64,000 nucleotides of DNA, from positions 79,279-143,278 of the forward strand of contig NZ_JAIWNC010000028.1 in NCBI RefSeq assembly GCF_020216025.1, written 5' to 3'. The translations under genes and the position numbers were made by a program. Shown here one piece after another: positions 42,932 through 51,125 of this stretch. The notes under the pieces are model-generated. The model had not been told where the DNA came from. It searched no databases and saw nothing but the letters and a program-made list of their open reading frames with translations. The DNA is from Jidongwangia harbinensis (lineage in GTDB: Bacteria > Actinomycetota > Actinomycetes > Mycobacteriales > Micromonosporaceae). Positions within the stretch are counted from its first letter, which is position 1. Every line of letters starts with the position of its first letter.

Positions 42932-43855
42932 ATGGTGAACGCGGCGCCCGCCGTCTACCGCTGCGGACTGACCGACAGCAGCCGCTGGCGGGAGTTCCAG
43001 CTGCGGCCGGACGACATCGTGATCAGCGTGCCGTCGAAATGCGGTACGACCTGGATGCAGATGATCTGTGCTCTGCTGATCTTCCAGACCCCCGACCTGC
43101 CCACCGCGCTGACCACCCTCTCGCCCTGGCTCGACATGTTCCTGCGACCAATCGCGGACGTCACCCGGACCTTGGACGCCCAGCAACACCGCCGGTTCAT
43201 CAAGACCCACACCCCGCTCGACGGTCTGCCCCAGCTGCCCGGCGTCGTCTATGTCGTTGTCGGACGCGATCCCCGTGACGTCGCCGTGTCGATGGCTTAC
43301 CACCGGCCCAACCTCGACGACAAGGTCATCCACCGCCTCCTGGCCTCCGGCGACCAGGCACCCACCGACCCACCGACCAAACCGGAGCGTCCGGCAAGCA
43401 CGCGTGAACGCGTGCTGCGGTGGATCGATGACCCGCGGCCGGCGACTGAGAACCTGGACTCGCTGCGCACCGTGGTCCACCATCTCGGCCAGGCGTGGGA
43501 ACGCCGCAACGAACCAGCGGTGATCCTGCTGCACCATGCCGATCTCTCTCGAGACCTCGCAGGGCAGATGCGGCGACTCGCCGACCGGCTGGGCATTCAC
43601 GTGCCGCGGAAGCAATGGCCAGCCCTGATCGAGGCGGCCACCTTCACCTCCATGCGCGCCAAGGCCCACCAGCTGGCCCCTGACGAGCGGCTCGGACTGT
43701 TCACCAGCAACAGTGCCTTCTTCCGCTCCGGCAAGCCCGGCCAGTGGAGAGAAGTCCTCAACGACGCCGACCTCGCCGCCTACGACAGCTTGATCCGGTC
43801 GCTGGCCAATCCAGACTTCGTCGACTGGGCCGAAAACGGCACACACAGCAGCTGA
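42932..43855 (+). CDS. PAPS-dependent sulfotransferase
   Basis: The 307-residue cytosolic enzyme has the 5'-phosphosulfate-binding loop VPSKCGTTWMQ (residues 33-43; usual form YPKSGTTW), the substrate-side histidine region FIKTHTPLDGLP, and the 3'-phosphate-binding motif VGRDPRDVAVSMAYH. It should transfer sulfate from PAPS to a hydroxyl of a small molecule. The acceptor cannot be told. It starts 9 bp after the recombinase stop, so the two look like one mobile module. It is cargo unrelated to DNA transfer. Confidence 0.8.
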   Translation: MVNAAPAVYRCGLTDSSRWREFQLRPDDIVISVPSKCGTTWMQMICALLIFQTPDLPTALTTLSPWLDMFLRPIADVTRTLDAQQHRRFIKTHTPLDGLPQLPGVVYVVVGRDPRDVAVSMAYHRPNLDDKVIHRLLASGDQAPTDPPTKPERPASTRERVLRWIDDPRPATENLDSLRTVVHHLGQAWERRNEPAVILLHHADLSRDLAGQMRRLADRLGIHVPRKQWPALIEAATFTSMRAKAHQLAPDERLGLFTSNSAFFRSGKPGQWREVLNDADLAAYDSLIRSLANPDFVDWAENGTHSS

Positions 43856-43949
43856 ACGACACCAGCAACCTGCATCCACGCCTGCACCGAGCAGAAGAGC
43901 ATCGAACTCCAACAAACCCCAACAACAAACGCAGAGAAGGCAGTATGAA

Positions 43950-43971
43950 GCGCCCGTCGGGATCCGGGCGC
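43950..43971. terminator. short GC hairpin between sulfotransferase and transfer genes
   Basis: GCGCCCG and CGGGCGC flank an 8-base loop between converging genes (sulfotransferase on plus, 44186 gene on minus). The position suits a bidirectional terminator; there is no T-run. Confidence 0.4.
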
Positions 43972-43991
43972 GCGGGCCGGCCTCCTCATTG

Positions 43992-44186
43992 TTACGCATC
44001 CCGCTCACCACGCTCGCCCCGCTCGCGGCGGCCCTTGAGATAGCAGGTGTAGAGGTCGACGCCGTCGGCGAGTTCCTGAGGCGTGTACGGGTAGATCGGC
44101 CGGCCGGTCGGCCAGGCGATCGCGACGACCGCACGGTGATCGCGGACCTGTCCGATGGCAGGCGAACTGGTGGTGTTGGTGCTCAT
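43992..44186 (-). CDS. small protein sharing a YPYTPQELADGVDLYT motif with the TrbL-like tail
   Basis: The 64-residue protein overlaps the TrbL-like stop by ATGA. Its core GRPIYPYTPQELADGVDLYT repeats a segment near the end of the TrbL-like protein (GRPVRPYTRDEIAGGVDVYT). It ends in a charged tail (KGRRERGERGERDA). The shared motif suggests a common binding partner, or that the small gene arose by duplication of the tail. The function is unknown. Confidence 0.6.
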   Translation of the reverse strand: MSTNTTSSPAIGQVRDHRAVVAIAWPTGRPIYPYTPQELADGVDLYTCYLKGRRERGERGERDA

Positions 44187-45529
44187 GACCGGTTCCTTCC
44201 GGTGGGTGCGGCGCTGCCGCGGCTCGGTGTGGTGCTCCGGTTCGCCGCGGTGCCGCGGCCCGAGGTCGCGGCGTCGCGACGGCGCAGGGATTGGGTGTAG
44301 ACATCGACGCCGCCGGCGATCTCATCCCGGGTGTAGGGCCTCACCGGGCGTCCACTCGGGTAGGCCGTACCGCCCACGCCCGGGGCGGCACCGGCGGGTG
44401 GTCGGGCCGGCACGCGCGCCGGTCGCGCCGAGCGGGCAAGGGCGGGCGGGGACGTCCGTTCGGCTGCGGGCAGTGGGTTGGCCGCAGGCCGCGACAACGG
44501 GCGGGAGCCACCGCCGCGCGACGGGCCGGTCGGCCACGGCCGGTCGGTACGACCGGCGGCCGGTCCCGCACTGGGCCCTCGGCCAGCGGCGGCCGCGGTT
44601 CGTGCGACGCCGCCTCGGCCGGCCGCGCGGCTCAGCCCTCTGGTGAGCTGCTGCACGAGCACGACCCGCACGATCATCCCGACCGGACTCGGCGACGACT
44701 TCGAGACGTAGCGGCGCATCATCGACGGGACCTTGAGGATCGCCCACAGCAGGCACAGCACGACCAGCAGTTTCATGACCGTCCCGGTGTTGCCGGGCAG
44801 GCCCAACGCCGGAAGGTCGGACTGCGGGCTCAGGAAGATCGTGAGCGTCGTGTGCAGGGCGACCGCCTGGATGAGCACGGTGCCCAGCGCGCCGAGCATG
44901 AGGCGCCACCACAGTTTCGCGGCCGGCTCGGTCTGCGGGGTTCCGTGCAGCGCCAACGCGATCGGCGCCACCCCGACAGCCACGATGAGCACACCGAGCC
45001 GGATGATCCATTGCACCAGCAGCATCGCCACCAGGACCGCGATGACCAGGCCGATCACGACGAACAGGAACCCACCGGGCTCGGTGGCCGTCTGGTCGGC
45101 GAACGCGTCGGCGACGATCTGCTGCAGGTGCCGCATCGACCCCGGCGAGGTGATGTCCTGAGAGGTCAGAGCGATCGTCAACGCGTTGGCCAGGCCGATC
45201 ATCTGTGAGCACAGCGGCATCGCCAGGTTCGCGCCGATCAGACCGATGACCAACCGGGGAATCAGTTCGCCCGGGCCGTAGCGGCTTTGGATGGTGTCGC
45301 GGCCCAGCACCAGGATCGCCATCCACAGGATGGCCAGCACATAGCAGGTGTTGACGATCGCCAGCGAGGTGCGGGAGAAGGATTGGACCTGCGGCAGCAG
45401 GGTCACGTCCGGCGAGTGGAACGCGGTTGCCGACAGCAGGTCCCACAGGATGCTTAGTCCGCCGGCGATGACCGCGGCGAACCGTCTGAGGATGGCGTCG
45501 ATCAGCGCGGAGGTGAACCAGTTAGCCAT
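44183..45529 (-). CDS. TrbL/VirB6-like polytopic channel protein
   Basis: The 448-residue protein has six or so membrane helices in the first 290 residues (LAIVNTCYVLAILWMAILVL, LIPRLVIGLIGANLAMPLCS, GGFLFVVIGLVIAVLVAMLL, GVLIVAVGVAPIALALHG and others). A Gly/Ala/Arg/Pro-rich cytosolic tail contains the GRPVRPYTRDEIAGGVDVYT motif. TrbL/VirB6 proteins form the inner-membrane part of the type IV channel. It starts 2 bp after the pilin-like gene's stop. Confidence 0.75.
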   Translation of the reverse strand: MANWFTSALIDAILRRFAAVIAGGLSILWDLLSATAFHSPDVTLLPQVQSFSRTSLAIVNTCYVLAILWMAILVLGRDTIQSRYGPGELIPRLVIGLIGANLAMPLCSQMIGLANALTIALTSQDITSPGSMRHLQQIVADAFADQTATEPGGFLFVVIGLVIAVLVAMLLVQWIIRLGVLIVAVGVAPIALALHGTPQTEPAAKLWWRLMLGALGTVLIQAVALHTTLTIFLSPQSDLPALGLPGNTGTVMKLLVVLCLLWAILKVPSMMRRYVSKSSPSPVGMIVRVVLVQQLTRGLSRAAGRGGVARTAAAAGRGPSAGPAAGRTDRPWPTGPSRGGGSRPLSRPAANPLPAAERTSPPALARSARPARVPARPPAGAAPGVGGTAYPSGRPVRPYTRDEIAGGVDVYTQSLRRRDAATSGRGTAANRSTTPSRGSAAPTGRNRS

Positions 45530-45531
45530 GC

Positions 45532-45879
45532 TCAGCCACCGATCCAGCCCTTCACGATGGCGAGCAGGACCGGCGCCAGAACAGCGAGGGCGTAGCCGAT
45601 CAGGGCGGACTTGAGCGCCGACTTGGCCTTCTCCACCTCAGCCGGGTCACCGCCGGCCGCGAGGTAGCGCAGCCCACCGATCGTCAAGAAGAGGGTCGCG
45701 ACCCCGAGCAGCATCCCGATGATCCACGTCGTGATGTTGGAGATGATCACCGGCAGGCTGTGGGCCGCCTCGATGTGCGTGTCGGCCGCGTAGGCGGGAA
45801 CGGAAACGGCCACCGCCGCAGCGGTGGCCGTCAGAAGGAAGAGCAGTCGGGAAATGTTGCGTCGCAACATGGTGGGCAC
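45532..45879 (-). CDS. VirB2/TrbC-like small pilin-type protein
   Basis: The 115-residue protein has a signal peptide ending in PAYAADT, then two hydrophobic helices (LPVIISNITTWIIGMLLGVA and ALIGYALAVLAPVLLAIVKG) around a short charged loop (DPAEVEKAKSAL). This is the plan of VirB2-like subunits in Gram-positive conjugation systems. It directly precedes the TrbL-like gene. Confidence 0.7.
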   Translation of the reverse strand: MPTMLRRNISRLLFLLTATAAAVAVSVPAYAADTHIEAAHSLPVIISNITTWIIGMLLGVATLFLTIGGLRYLAAGGDPAEVEKAKSALKSALIGYALAVLAPVLLAIVKGWIGG

Positions 45880-46081
45880 CTCCCGCCCCGGCTTGCGGGG
45901 CGAATTGGGATTTGAGGTGCGCCACCGGGATCACAGGGGTGGGGCCGCAGGAGCGGTGCTCCTTCCAGCCGTTGCGGGATCGGGTGCGAACACGGCCCCG
46001 TCAGGCCGGCGCCACAACGTGATCCCGGGGCGCCGACGCCGGCCGCCTCTTGCGGTCCGATGTCTTGCCCACCAAGGCCCT

Positions 46082-46167
46082 GCGTTGGGTGCCCAACGCG
46101 GCCTATGCCGCCGCGCCGCTACCCAACGCCGGCCCAACACCACGCCCCGGGCGGCTGGTGTTGGGCC
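46082..46167. repeat. GTTGGG inverted repeats at the 3' end of the HTH gene
   Basis: GCGTTGGGTGCCCAACGC (46082-46099) is a perfect palindrome just beyond the stop of the 46924 gene. GGCCCAACACCA (46131-46142) pairs with TGGTGTTGGGCC (46156-46167) across 13 bases inside the gene's last codons. They could form hairpins that end transcription. They also share the core motif seen at 31.3-31.4 kb and 47.0-47.6 kb. Confidence 0.55.
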
Positions 46168-46924
46168 GGTTGCGGCGCGAGCGCAGCGGCACGAACGACA
46201 ACTCGCCCGCCCCGATCGCGTCGGCGAGGCGTTTCTCTGCCCGCGTCCTCCACGCCGACGCCAGCTGCGGGGAGATCCCGATCCGCGCGGCCACGCCGGC
46301 CAGGGTCTGGTCGTCCAGCCGGGTGGCGGCGATCAGATTGGCCTCGTCCCGGTCGAGCACGGCGACCGCCACCGCGCGGGCCAGCACCAGATCCGGGTGA
46401 TCCCAGGGCCGGATCGGCATCACCGCCCCCAGCTCGCCGGAGCGGATCAGCATCGTGTCGGATTCGGCTTCACGGACCTTGCGGGCGGCACGGACCCCGG
46501 CCTCGATCAGCCGGCCGCAGATCCGCGCCGCGTCGAGGTCGACCCGCGCAAGGCACTCCATGAACCCCAGCAGCAGTTCAGCGTCCAGGTCGTGGGTGTC
46601 GCCACGCCAGCCGGCGGCCAGCATGCCCGCCTGGCGGCGCAGGCCGGGCATCGCCATTCCGACAGCGGCGACCCGCCACGCCGGCCCGTCCCGGCGAGCC
46701 CGCACGACTAGCTCCCGCCACACCGCGTTACGGACCTGCGGGCTCGTGCCCGCCGCCAGCACCAGCCGGCGCAGCTCGTCCAGCGGCAGGATCCGGTCGG
46801 GCAGCCCGTCGAAGCCGCGGGCGTCGAACGGCACATGCGTCGGCGCTTCAGCCAGCAGGGTGAACGCCTTCTCGGCCGCCTCCAGCGGCGTCGACGGCCA
46901 AGGCGAAGAGGTAGAGGTAGACAT
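46103..46924 (-). CDS. sigma-factor-like HTH protein heading the transfer operon
   Basis: The 273-residue protein is helical throughout. A middle region (LLLGFMECLARVDLDAARIC) precedes a C-terminal helix-turn-helix like sigma region 4 (TLAGVAARIGISPQLASAWR, then TRAEKRLADAI). It is the first minus-strand gene of the transfer array, so a regulatory role is likely. Conserved proteins of this layout occur on actinobacterial integrative elements. The sigma-like label is from the HTH pattern only. Confidence 0.6.
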   Translation of the reverse strand: MSTSTSSPWPSTPLEAAEKAFTLLAEAPTHVPFDARGFDGLPDRILPLDELRRLVLAAGTSPQVRNAVWRELVVRARRDGPAWRVAAVGMAMPGLRRQAGMLAAGWRGDTHDLDAELLLGFMECLARVDLDAARICGRLIEAGVRAARKVREAESDTMLIRSGELGAVMPIRPWDHPDLVLARAVAVAVLDRDEANLIAATRLDDQTLAGVAARIGISPQLASAWRTRAEKRLADAIGAGELSFVPLRSRRNRPNTSRPGRGVGPALGSGAAA

Positions 46925-47740
46925 GCAGAACTCCCGAATGGTGGGTGCGCCACGGTGACCCCGGGCGCGTGAGCCGCCATTCAGGCAGGTTCAGCCAACA
47001 TCAACCGAAGTGGCCGTCGGCGGCGTCCGGCTGTTGGCGCAGGTCACGACCGCCCAACAGGCCGCGGCACGCGAACCCGGCCTCGGCGCCGATGAACAAG
47101 GGCTGCGACAACGGCGCAGGTCAGGCGGCCAGTTGGGCGCGGTTGGGCAGGCCGCCGTCTTCCGGGCTCGCGACCGGGTAGCCGGCGTGGCGCAGCGGCA
47201 GCATGGCCGGGGACGTTCCGACGTCCAAGGTGCGTCAGGCGACACGCCTTGTGCACTCAAGACGCGACGACGGCGGTCACGGCCGGGTCGGCGAGCGTCG
47301 GAGACCCTTGGTCGCGGAACCCTCTCACCCCGTCGCCCGATGGCTGACCCCGAGAACCCGGCTTCATGGTGCCGCCACCGGTTGCCGTCTACCACGATCG
47401 GCTCGAGGTTCTGACCTTGACGCGCGACCCAACGCCTCGCCTGATCGCACGGCGACGCCACCCAACACGGGCGCCCGGCGCAGCCGCCTTCACCTCCACA
47501 ACGGCCCATAGCATGCCCACCCAACAGAAGAGCGAACGGCGCGTGTGGGGCCCAGCCGGACGGCTCGTTGGGTAAACCCGGCTTCTCGCCCGAAGTCCTG
47601 TTGGGCCAGGCCGCCGGACACGCGATGGGACTGTTGGGTTGGCGTTGAGTTGCGCCGACGCGTCCAGCCCGGCGAATCCCGGCTGCGCGGCGCTTTAGTG
47701 AAATGCGAACACGGCTCGTCGGCGCGGGAGCGACCCGCCC
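46925..47740. promoter_or_regulatory. 800-bp divergent control region dense in GTTGGG/CCCAAC motifs
   Basis: No gene is supported. The core GTTGGG or its complement recurs near 47,052 (CGCCCAACAGG), 47,131 and 47,141 (AGTTGGGCGCGGTTGGGC), 47,428 (ACCCAACGCC), 47,459 (ACCCAACAC), 47,518 (ACCCAACAG), 47,567 (CGTTGGGTAA), 47,599 (CTGTTGGGCC) and 47,631 (CTGTTGGGTT). The region lies between the divergent transfer operon and the integrase arm. It is the natural place for an origin of transfer or replication, or for operator sites. Confidence 0.5.
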
Positions 47741-48463
47741 ATGACTGCCCATGACAAGAACGCTTCCGTCGCCCCGGGCGCCGGGACTGACACGGCGCCC
47801 GACACCCCTGCCACCACCCCCGCCAGTCGCGACACGCCCGCCGTCATCGTCTGGCGGATCAGCCCGGACAGCGATGCCAGCGCTGACACGACCGGAAATC
47901 CTGACGCCGGTGACAACCCGCTGACCGCACGACTGGCACGCCACCTCGTCAAGATCTACAGCGACGTCCACGCCACAGTCGTCGACTTCGACGCCGACCC
48001 CACCCTTCAGCGCGCGGCCGAGGCAACCGGGCGTACCTACTCGACGATCACCGACCTCAGCGAGGCGGCTCCGGAGACCCAGCCGTCCGGGCCGGCCGCG
48101 CTGATCCTGCTGCGCTGGCCCCGCCCGGCCACCGACGAACCGGGATCGGACGCCAACAGCCTTCTCAGGCGCTGCCAAAGGCACCTCGCGGACCACGGCA
48201 GCACCATCGTCGTCGTCACGACCATCCCACCGGGCACCGGCGGGCCCAGCTACCGCGATCACGAGCAGGTCCTGCTGCCCGCCGCAAGGTCCGCCGGGCT
48301 GCGCCACCTGCACGACATCGTCCCCATCGACGCCGTCGACGGCCGGGACGCCTTCACGTATGCGACCGGCCAGCGGTCCGCCCGGGTGACTGAGTCCGGC
48401 GGACCGCGACAGGACGGCGTCACGACCTTGGTGGTCTTCGGTCATCGCGGGCGGCGACCGTGA
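47741..48463 (+). CDS. Rossmann-like protein of unknown function
   Basis: The 240-residue protein has a disordered Thr/Pro/Ala-rich start, then strands and helices in a methyltransferase-like order: PAVIVWRISPD, an acidic strand end HATVVDFDAD, PAALILLRWPRP, STIVVVTTIPPG and TTLVVFGHRG. The glycine-rich SAM loop is not evident, so it may be a degenerate or non-catalytic relative. It lies at the start of the integrase arm on the plus strand. Confidence 0.55.
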   Translation: MTAHDKNASVAPGAGTDTAPDTPATTPASRDTPAVIVWRISPDSDASADTTGNPDAGDNPLTARLARHLVKIYSDVHATVVDFDADPTLQRAAEATGRTYSTITDLSEAAPETQPSGPAALILLRWPRPATDEPGSDANSLLRRCQRHLADHGSTIVVVTTIPPGTGGPSYRDHEQVLLPAARSAGLRHLHDIVPIDAVDGRDAFTYATGQRSARVTESGGPRQDGVTTLVVFGHRGRRP

Positions 48464-48480
48464 CATCCCGCGACAGCGGC

Positions 48481-48584
48481 GACAGGAACCGGCACGGGGG
48501 CGACAGGAACGGCGGCCCGTTCCTGTCGCCCCTGCCACGCCACCGGCGCCCGGTGACAGAAACCTGTCGCCGGGTGACAGAGAC
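48481..48584. promoter_or_regulatory. phased GACAGGAAC repeats with a 16-bp stem-loop
   Basis: GACAGGAAC is at 48481 and 48502 (21 bp apart), GACAGAAAC at 48555 and GACAGAGAC at 48576 (again 21 bp apart). An inverted copy GTTCCTGTC is at 48519. The middle forms a perfect 16-bp stem with a 4-base loop at 48497-48532. Two-turn phasing suggests binding sites for a dimeric or cooperative protein controlling the downstream small gene and integrase. The stem could also terminate the upstream gene. Confidence 0.6.
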
Positions 48585-48608
48585 GAACAGCCGAGCCGCC
48601 AGGCCGCG

Positions 48609-48905
48609 ATGACTGACCGCGACATCCGACGCGGCGACCACGACATGACACGGCCGGTCGGCGACGCGAACCGCCGCGACCGCGACACGCGGCAAATCGC
48701 GGAAAGTCGCGCCGGGCAGGCCTTGCCTGCCGCAATTGAGTCAAACTACCCTGCCCCGGCCCTGACCGGACCCGCCGTACAGAAGCCTGATGGCCTACGA
48801 ATCGAGCTTCCGCAGCACGACCCGGTCATCACCCCGGCGGCAGCTCGCGCACTACTACGGCTAGTCCAACGAGCTACAGCGCGGCGCGACCAGCCGGACG
48901 ACTAG
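48609..48905 (+). CDS. small gene directly upstream of the integrase
   Basis: The 98-residue frame has a basic N-terminal half and a better-defined C-terminal helix (PVITPAAARALLRLVQRATA). Similar short proteins precede large serine integrases in related elements, where they could be directionality factors; this is an inference. The start may be the second ATG at 48645. It lies 26 bp before the integrase start. Confidence 0.5.
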   Translation: MTDRDIRRGDHDMTRPVGDANRRDRDTRQIAESRAGQALPAAIESNYPAPALTGPAVQKPDGLRIELPQHDPVITPAAARALLRLVQRATARRDQPDD

Positions 48906-48931
48906 CAAACCCCACAACTCGGGAGTAGCCC

Positions 48932-50733
48932 ATGAGATTCGCCTTCTACGGACGGGTGTCCACCGAAGACAATCAAGATCCCCAAGCGTCTTACAACTGG
49001 CAGTTCACCCGTGCCCGCGGGCTCATCGAACCCGCGGGACACACCATCGTCGCCGACTTCTTCGATATCGGTACGTCGCGTTCGCTGCCGTGGAAGCGTC
49101 GGCCCCGTGCCACCGAACTGCTGGCCGCGTTGAAGGACCCGCGGCGCGGGTTCGACGGTGTCGTCATCGGTGAACCGCAGCGTGCGTTCTACGGCAACCA
49201 GTTCGGTCTCACCTTCCCGATCTTCGAGCACTACCGCGTCCAGCTGTGGGTTCCTGAAGTTGGCGGGGCCGTCGATCCGGGCAGCGACGCCCACGAACTG
49301 GTCATGGCCCTTTACGGCGGCATGAGCAAAGGTGAACGCAACCGCATCAAGATCCGCGTGAGGTCCGCGATGGCCGCCCAAGCCGCGATGGAAGGCCGTT
49401 TCCTTGGTGGACGCCCGCCCTATGGCTACCGGCTCGCCGACGCCGGACCGCACCCGAATCCCGGCAAGGCGGCCGACGGTAAGCGCCTGCACCGGCTCGA
49501 AGCCGACCCGATCACCGCACCGGTCGTGCAACGCATCTACCGCGAATACCTGGCCGGGTCGGGAATCTACGCCATCGCCGAAGGGCTCACCCGCGACGGG
49601 ATCCTCTCGCCCTCGGCCGCCGACCCGGCCCGCAACTCCCACCGCCACATCCAGGCCTGGGGCAAGAGCGCCATCCGGGTCATACTCACCAACCCCCGCT
49701 ACACCGGCCGCCAGGTCTGGAACAAACAACGCAAGGCCGAAATCCTCATCGACGTCGACGACGTCGCGCTAGGGCACGAAACCAAGATGCGTTGGAACCC
49801 GACCCGGGAATGGGTCTACTCCACCACCCGGGCACACGAAGCGCTCGTCGACGACGAAGCCTTCGAACAGGTCCAGACCATGATCGCCGCTGGCGCGAAA
49901 CGGCCCGACGTCGACCGCAAGCCGCGACGCAGCAAGCGCAGCTATGCCTTCTCGGCCTGCTCTTCTGCGGTCTATGCGATCGCAGGATGATCGGCAGCTT
50001 CAACAACGGCCGCAACCACTACCGCTGCACCTACAGCTCCGAGTACGCCGACGCCAACCGGCTGGCCCACCCGCGCAGCCTCTACCTGCGCGAGGACAAG
50101 ATCGTCGAACTCGTCGACCCCTGGATCCGCCGGGCCTTCTCCCCCGCCAACCTGCGCACCACGCTGCAGGCGATGGCCGATGCCCAACACGACGACGCCG
50201 ACCAGCATCGCGTCCTCGCCGCACGGGAAAAGATCAAGACCTGTCAGACCAAGCTCGACCGGTACCGTGCCGCACTCGACGCCGGTACCGACCCGGTCCT
50301 GGTCCAGCAGTGGATCACCCAGGTCCAAGCCGAGAAAGCTGTCGCCGAGGCCGACCTACGACGAATCACCGGACGCCGCACCATGACCCCTGACGAGATC
50401 AACACCCTGGTCGAGGCCATGGCAGGTATCGCGACGATCCTGCGGCGAGCCGACCCCACGGACAAAGCCAAGGTCTACCGACAACTTGGAATCAAGCTCA
50501 CATACAAGCCAGGCCTCCGCTTGATTCAAGCAGAGGCCTCGCCAAATGGATCTTGTACTCAAGTGTGTCCGAGGCCGGATTCTTGTCGCAGTTCCAGCCG
50601 CCGTCCGGCCACTGCCAGCGGAGCAGCCGGGACACCAGGTCGGCGCAGCGCGGGTCGGCCAGCCCGAGCGTGCACAGGAACCACAGCGCGTTGCCCTGCT
50701 GCGAGGCGCACCGGCGGGGCCGGCCCCGGATGA
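48932..50733 (+). pseudogene. large serine integrase with a one-base deletion; reading runs across the right end of the element
   Basis: ATG 48932 follows GGGAG. The catalytic domain has FAFYGRVSTED (nucleophile Ser10), then the recombinase domain (GGRPPYGYRLAD; NPRYTGRQVW). At about 49,947 one base is missing: the frame ends in VYAIAG at 49,990, while the next frame reads LGLLFCGLCDRRMIGSFNNG, the zinc ribbon. A coiled coil (KIKTCQTKLDRYRAALDAGT) follows up to SPNGSCTQVCPR at the element end near 50,565. No stop occurs before the junction, so the frame continues into chromosomal DNA to 50,733. As read, the integrase is probably inactive. Confidence 0.8.
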
Positions 50734-51121
50734 CCGGCACCCCGCGCCGCCGGTACGCCGCCGACTTGGCGTCCGCCACGAACCCGACGTCGTACGACGG
50801 GTTCAGCCAGGTGTCGAGGACCAGGTCGCGCAGCGGGTGCAGCGCGGCGTCGCCGGGCGGGTAGCCGAGGTCGGCGAGGGCGGCCAGCGCCCAGTGCGCA
50901 CCCTGCCACTTGGCGTACGTCCCCGGCGGGTCGGCCGAGCGGCACGGCGCCAGGAGCCGGCGCACCCGTTCCGAGTCGCGGATCTGGTCCCGGAGCGCGT
51001 CCAGGCCGGCGCCGTCCGGTGCCTCGCCGAGCACCCGGGTGCGGACCTTCCACCGGATCGACGGCTCGGCCGAGGACAGCAGCGCGTCGACGATCGGCCC
51101 GTGCCCGCCGCTGCCCGTCAC
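50498..51121 (-). pseudogene. squalene-cyclase/prenyltransferase-repeat protein, 3' end removed by element insertion
   Basis: The first 185 residues, from GTG 51121, form alpha/alpha-toroid repeats: WQGAHWALAALADLGYPPGD, WFLCTLGLADPRC and LLRWQWPDGGWNCDKNP, the QW-like motif of squalene-hopene-cyclase superfamily proteins. After ASDT the sequence is foreign and stops 21 codons later at 50498. Intact relatives continue for roughly 100 or more residues. The gene starts 4 bp after the beta-lactamase-family gene and shared its operon. Function before disruption is unknown. Confidence 0.7.
50550..50572. other. right junction of the integrative element (probable attR)
   Basis: Integrase coding sequence meets the interior of a chromosomal cyclase-like gene here. 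On the minus strand the protein follows its family down to NCDKNPASDT (codons at 50565 and above) and then switches to LEYKIHLARP, which is simply the complement of integrase DNA. Large serine integrases usually sit next to their own attachment site. The matching left end was not found in the window. Confidence 0.65.
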
Positions 51122-51125
51122 CCGG

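Noticed and set aside
41768..44134. A 788-codon minus-strand frame opposite the recombinase and sulfotransferase
   Set aside because: The plus strand encodes recognisable recombinase and sulfotransferase motifs; the minus product is low-complexity Gly/Val/Asp-rich.
48497..48532. Stem-loop considered as a tRNA or riboswitch part
   Set aside because: It is a single long stem with a four-base loop and belongs to a set of phased repeats; no cloverleaf or aptamer features were seen.
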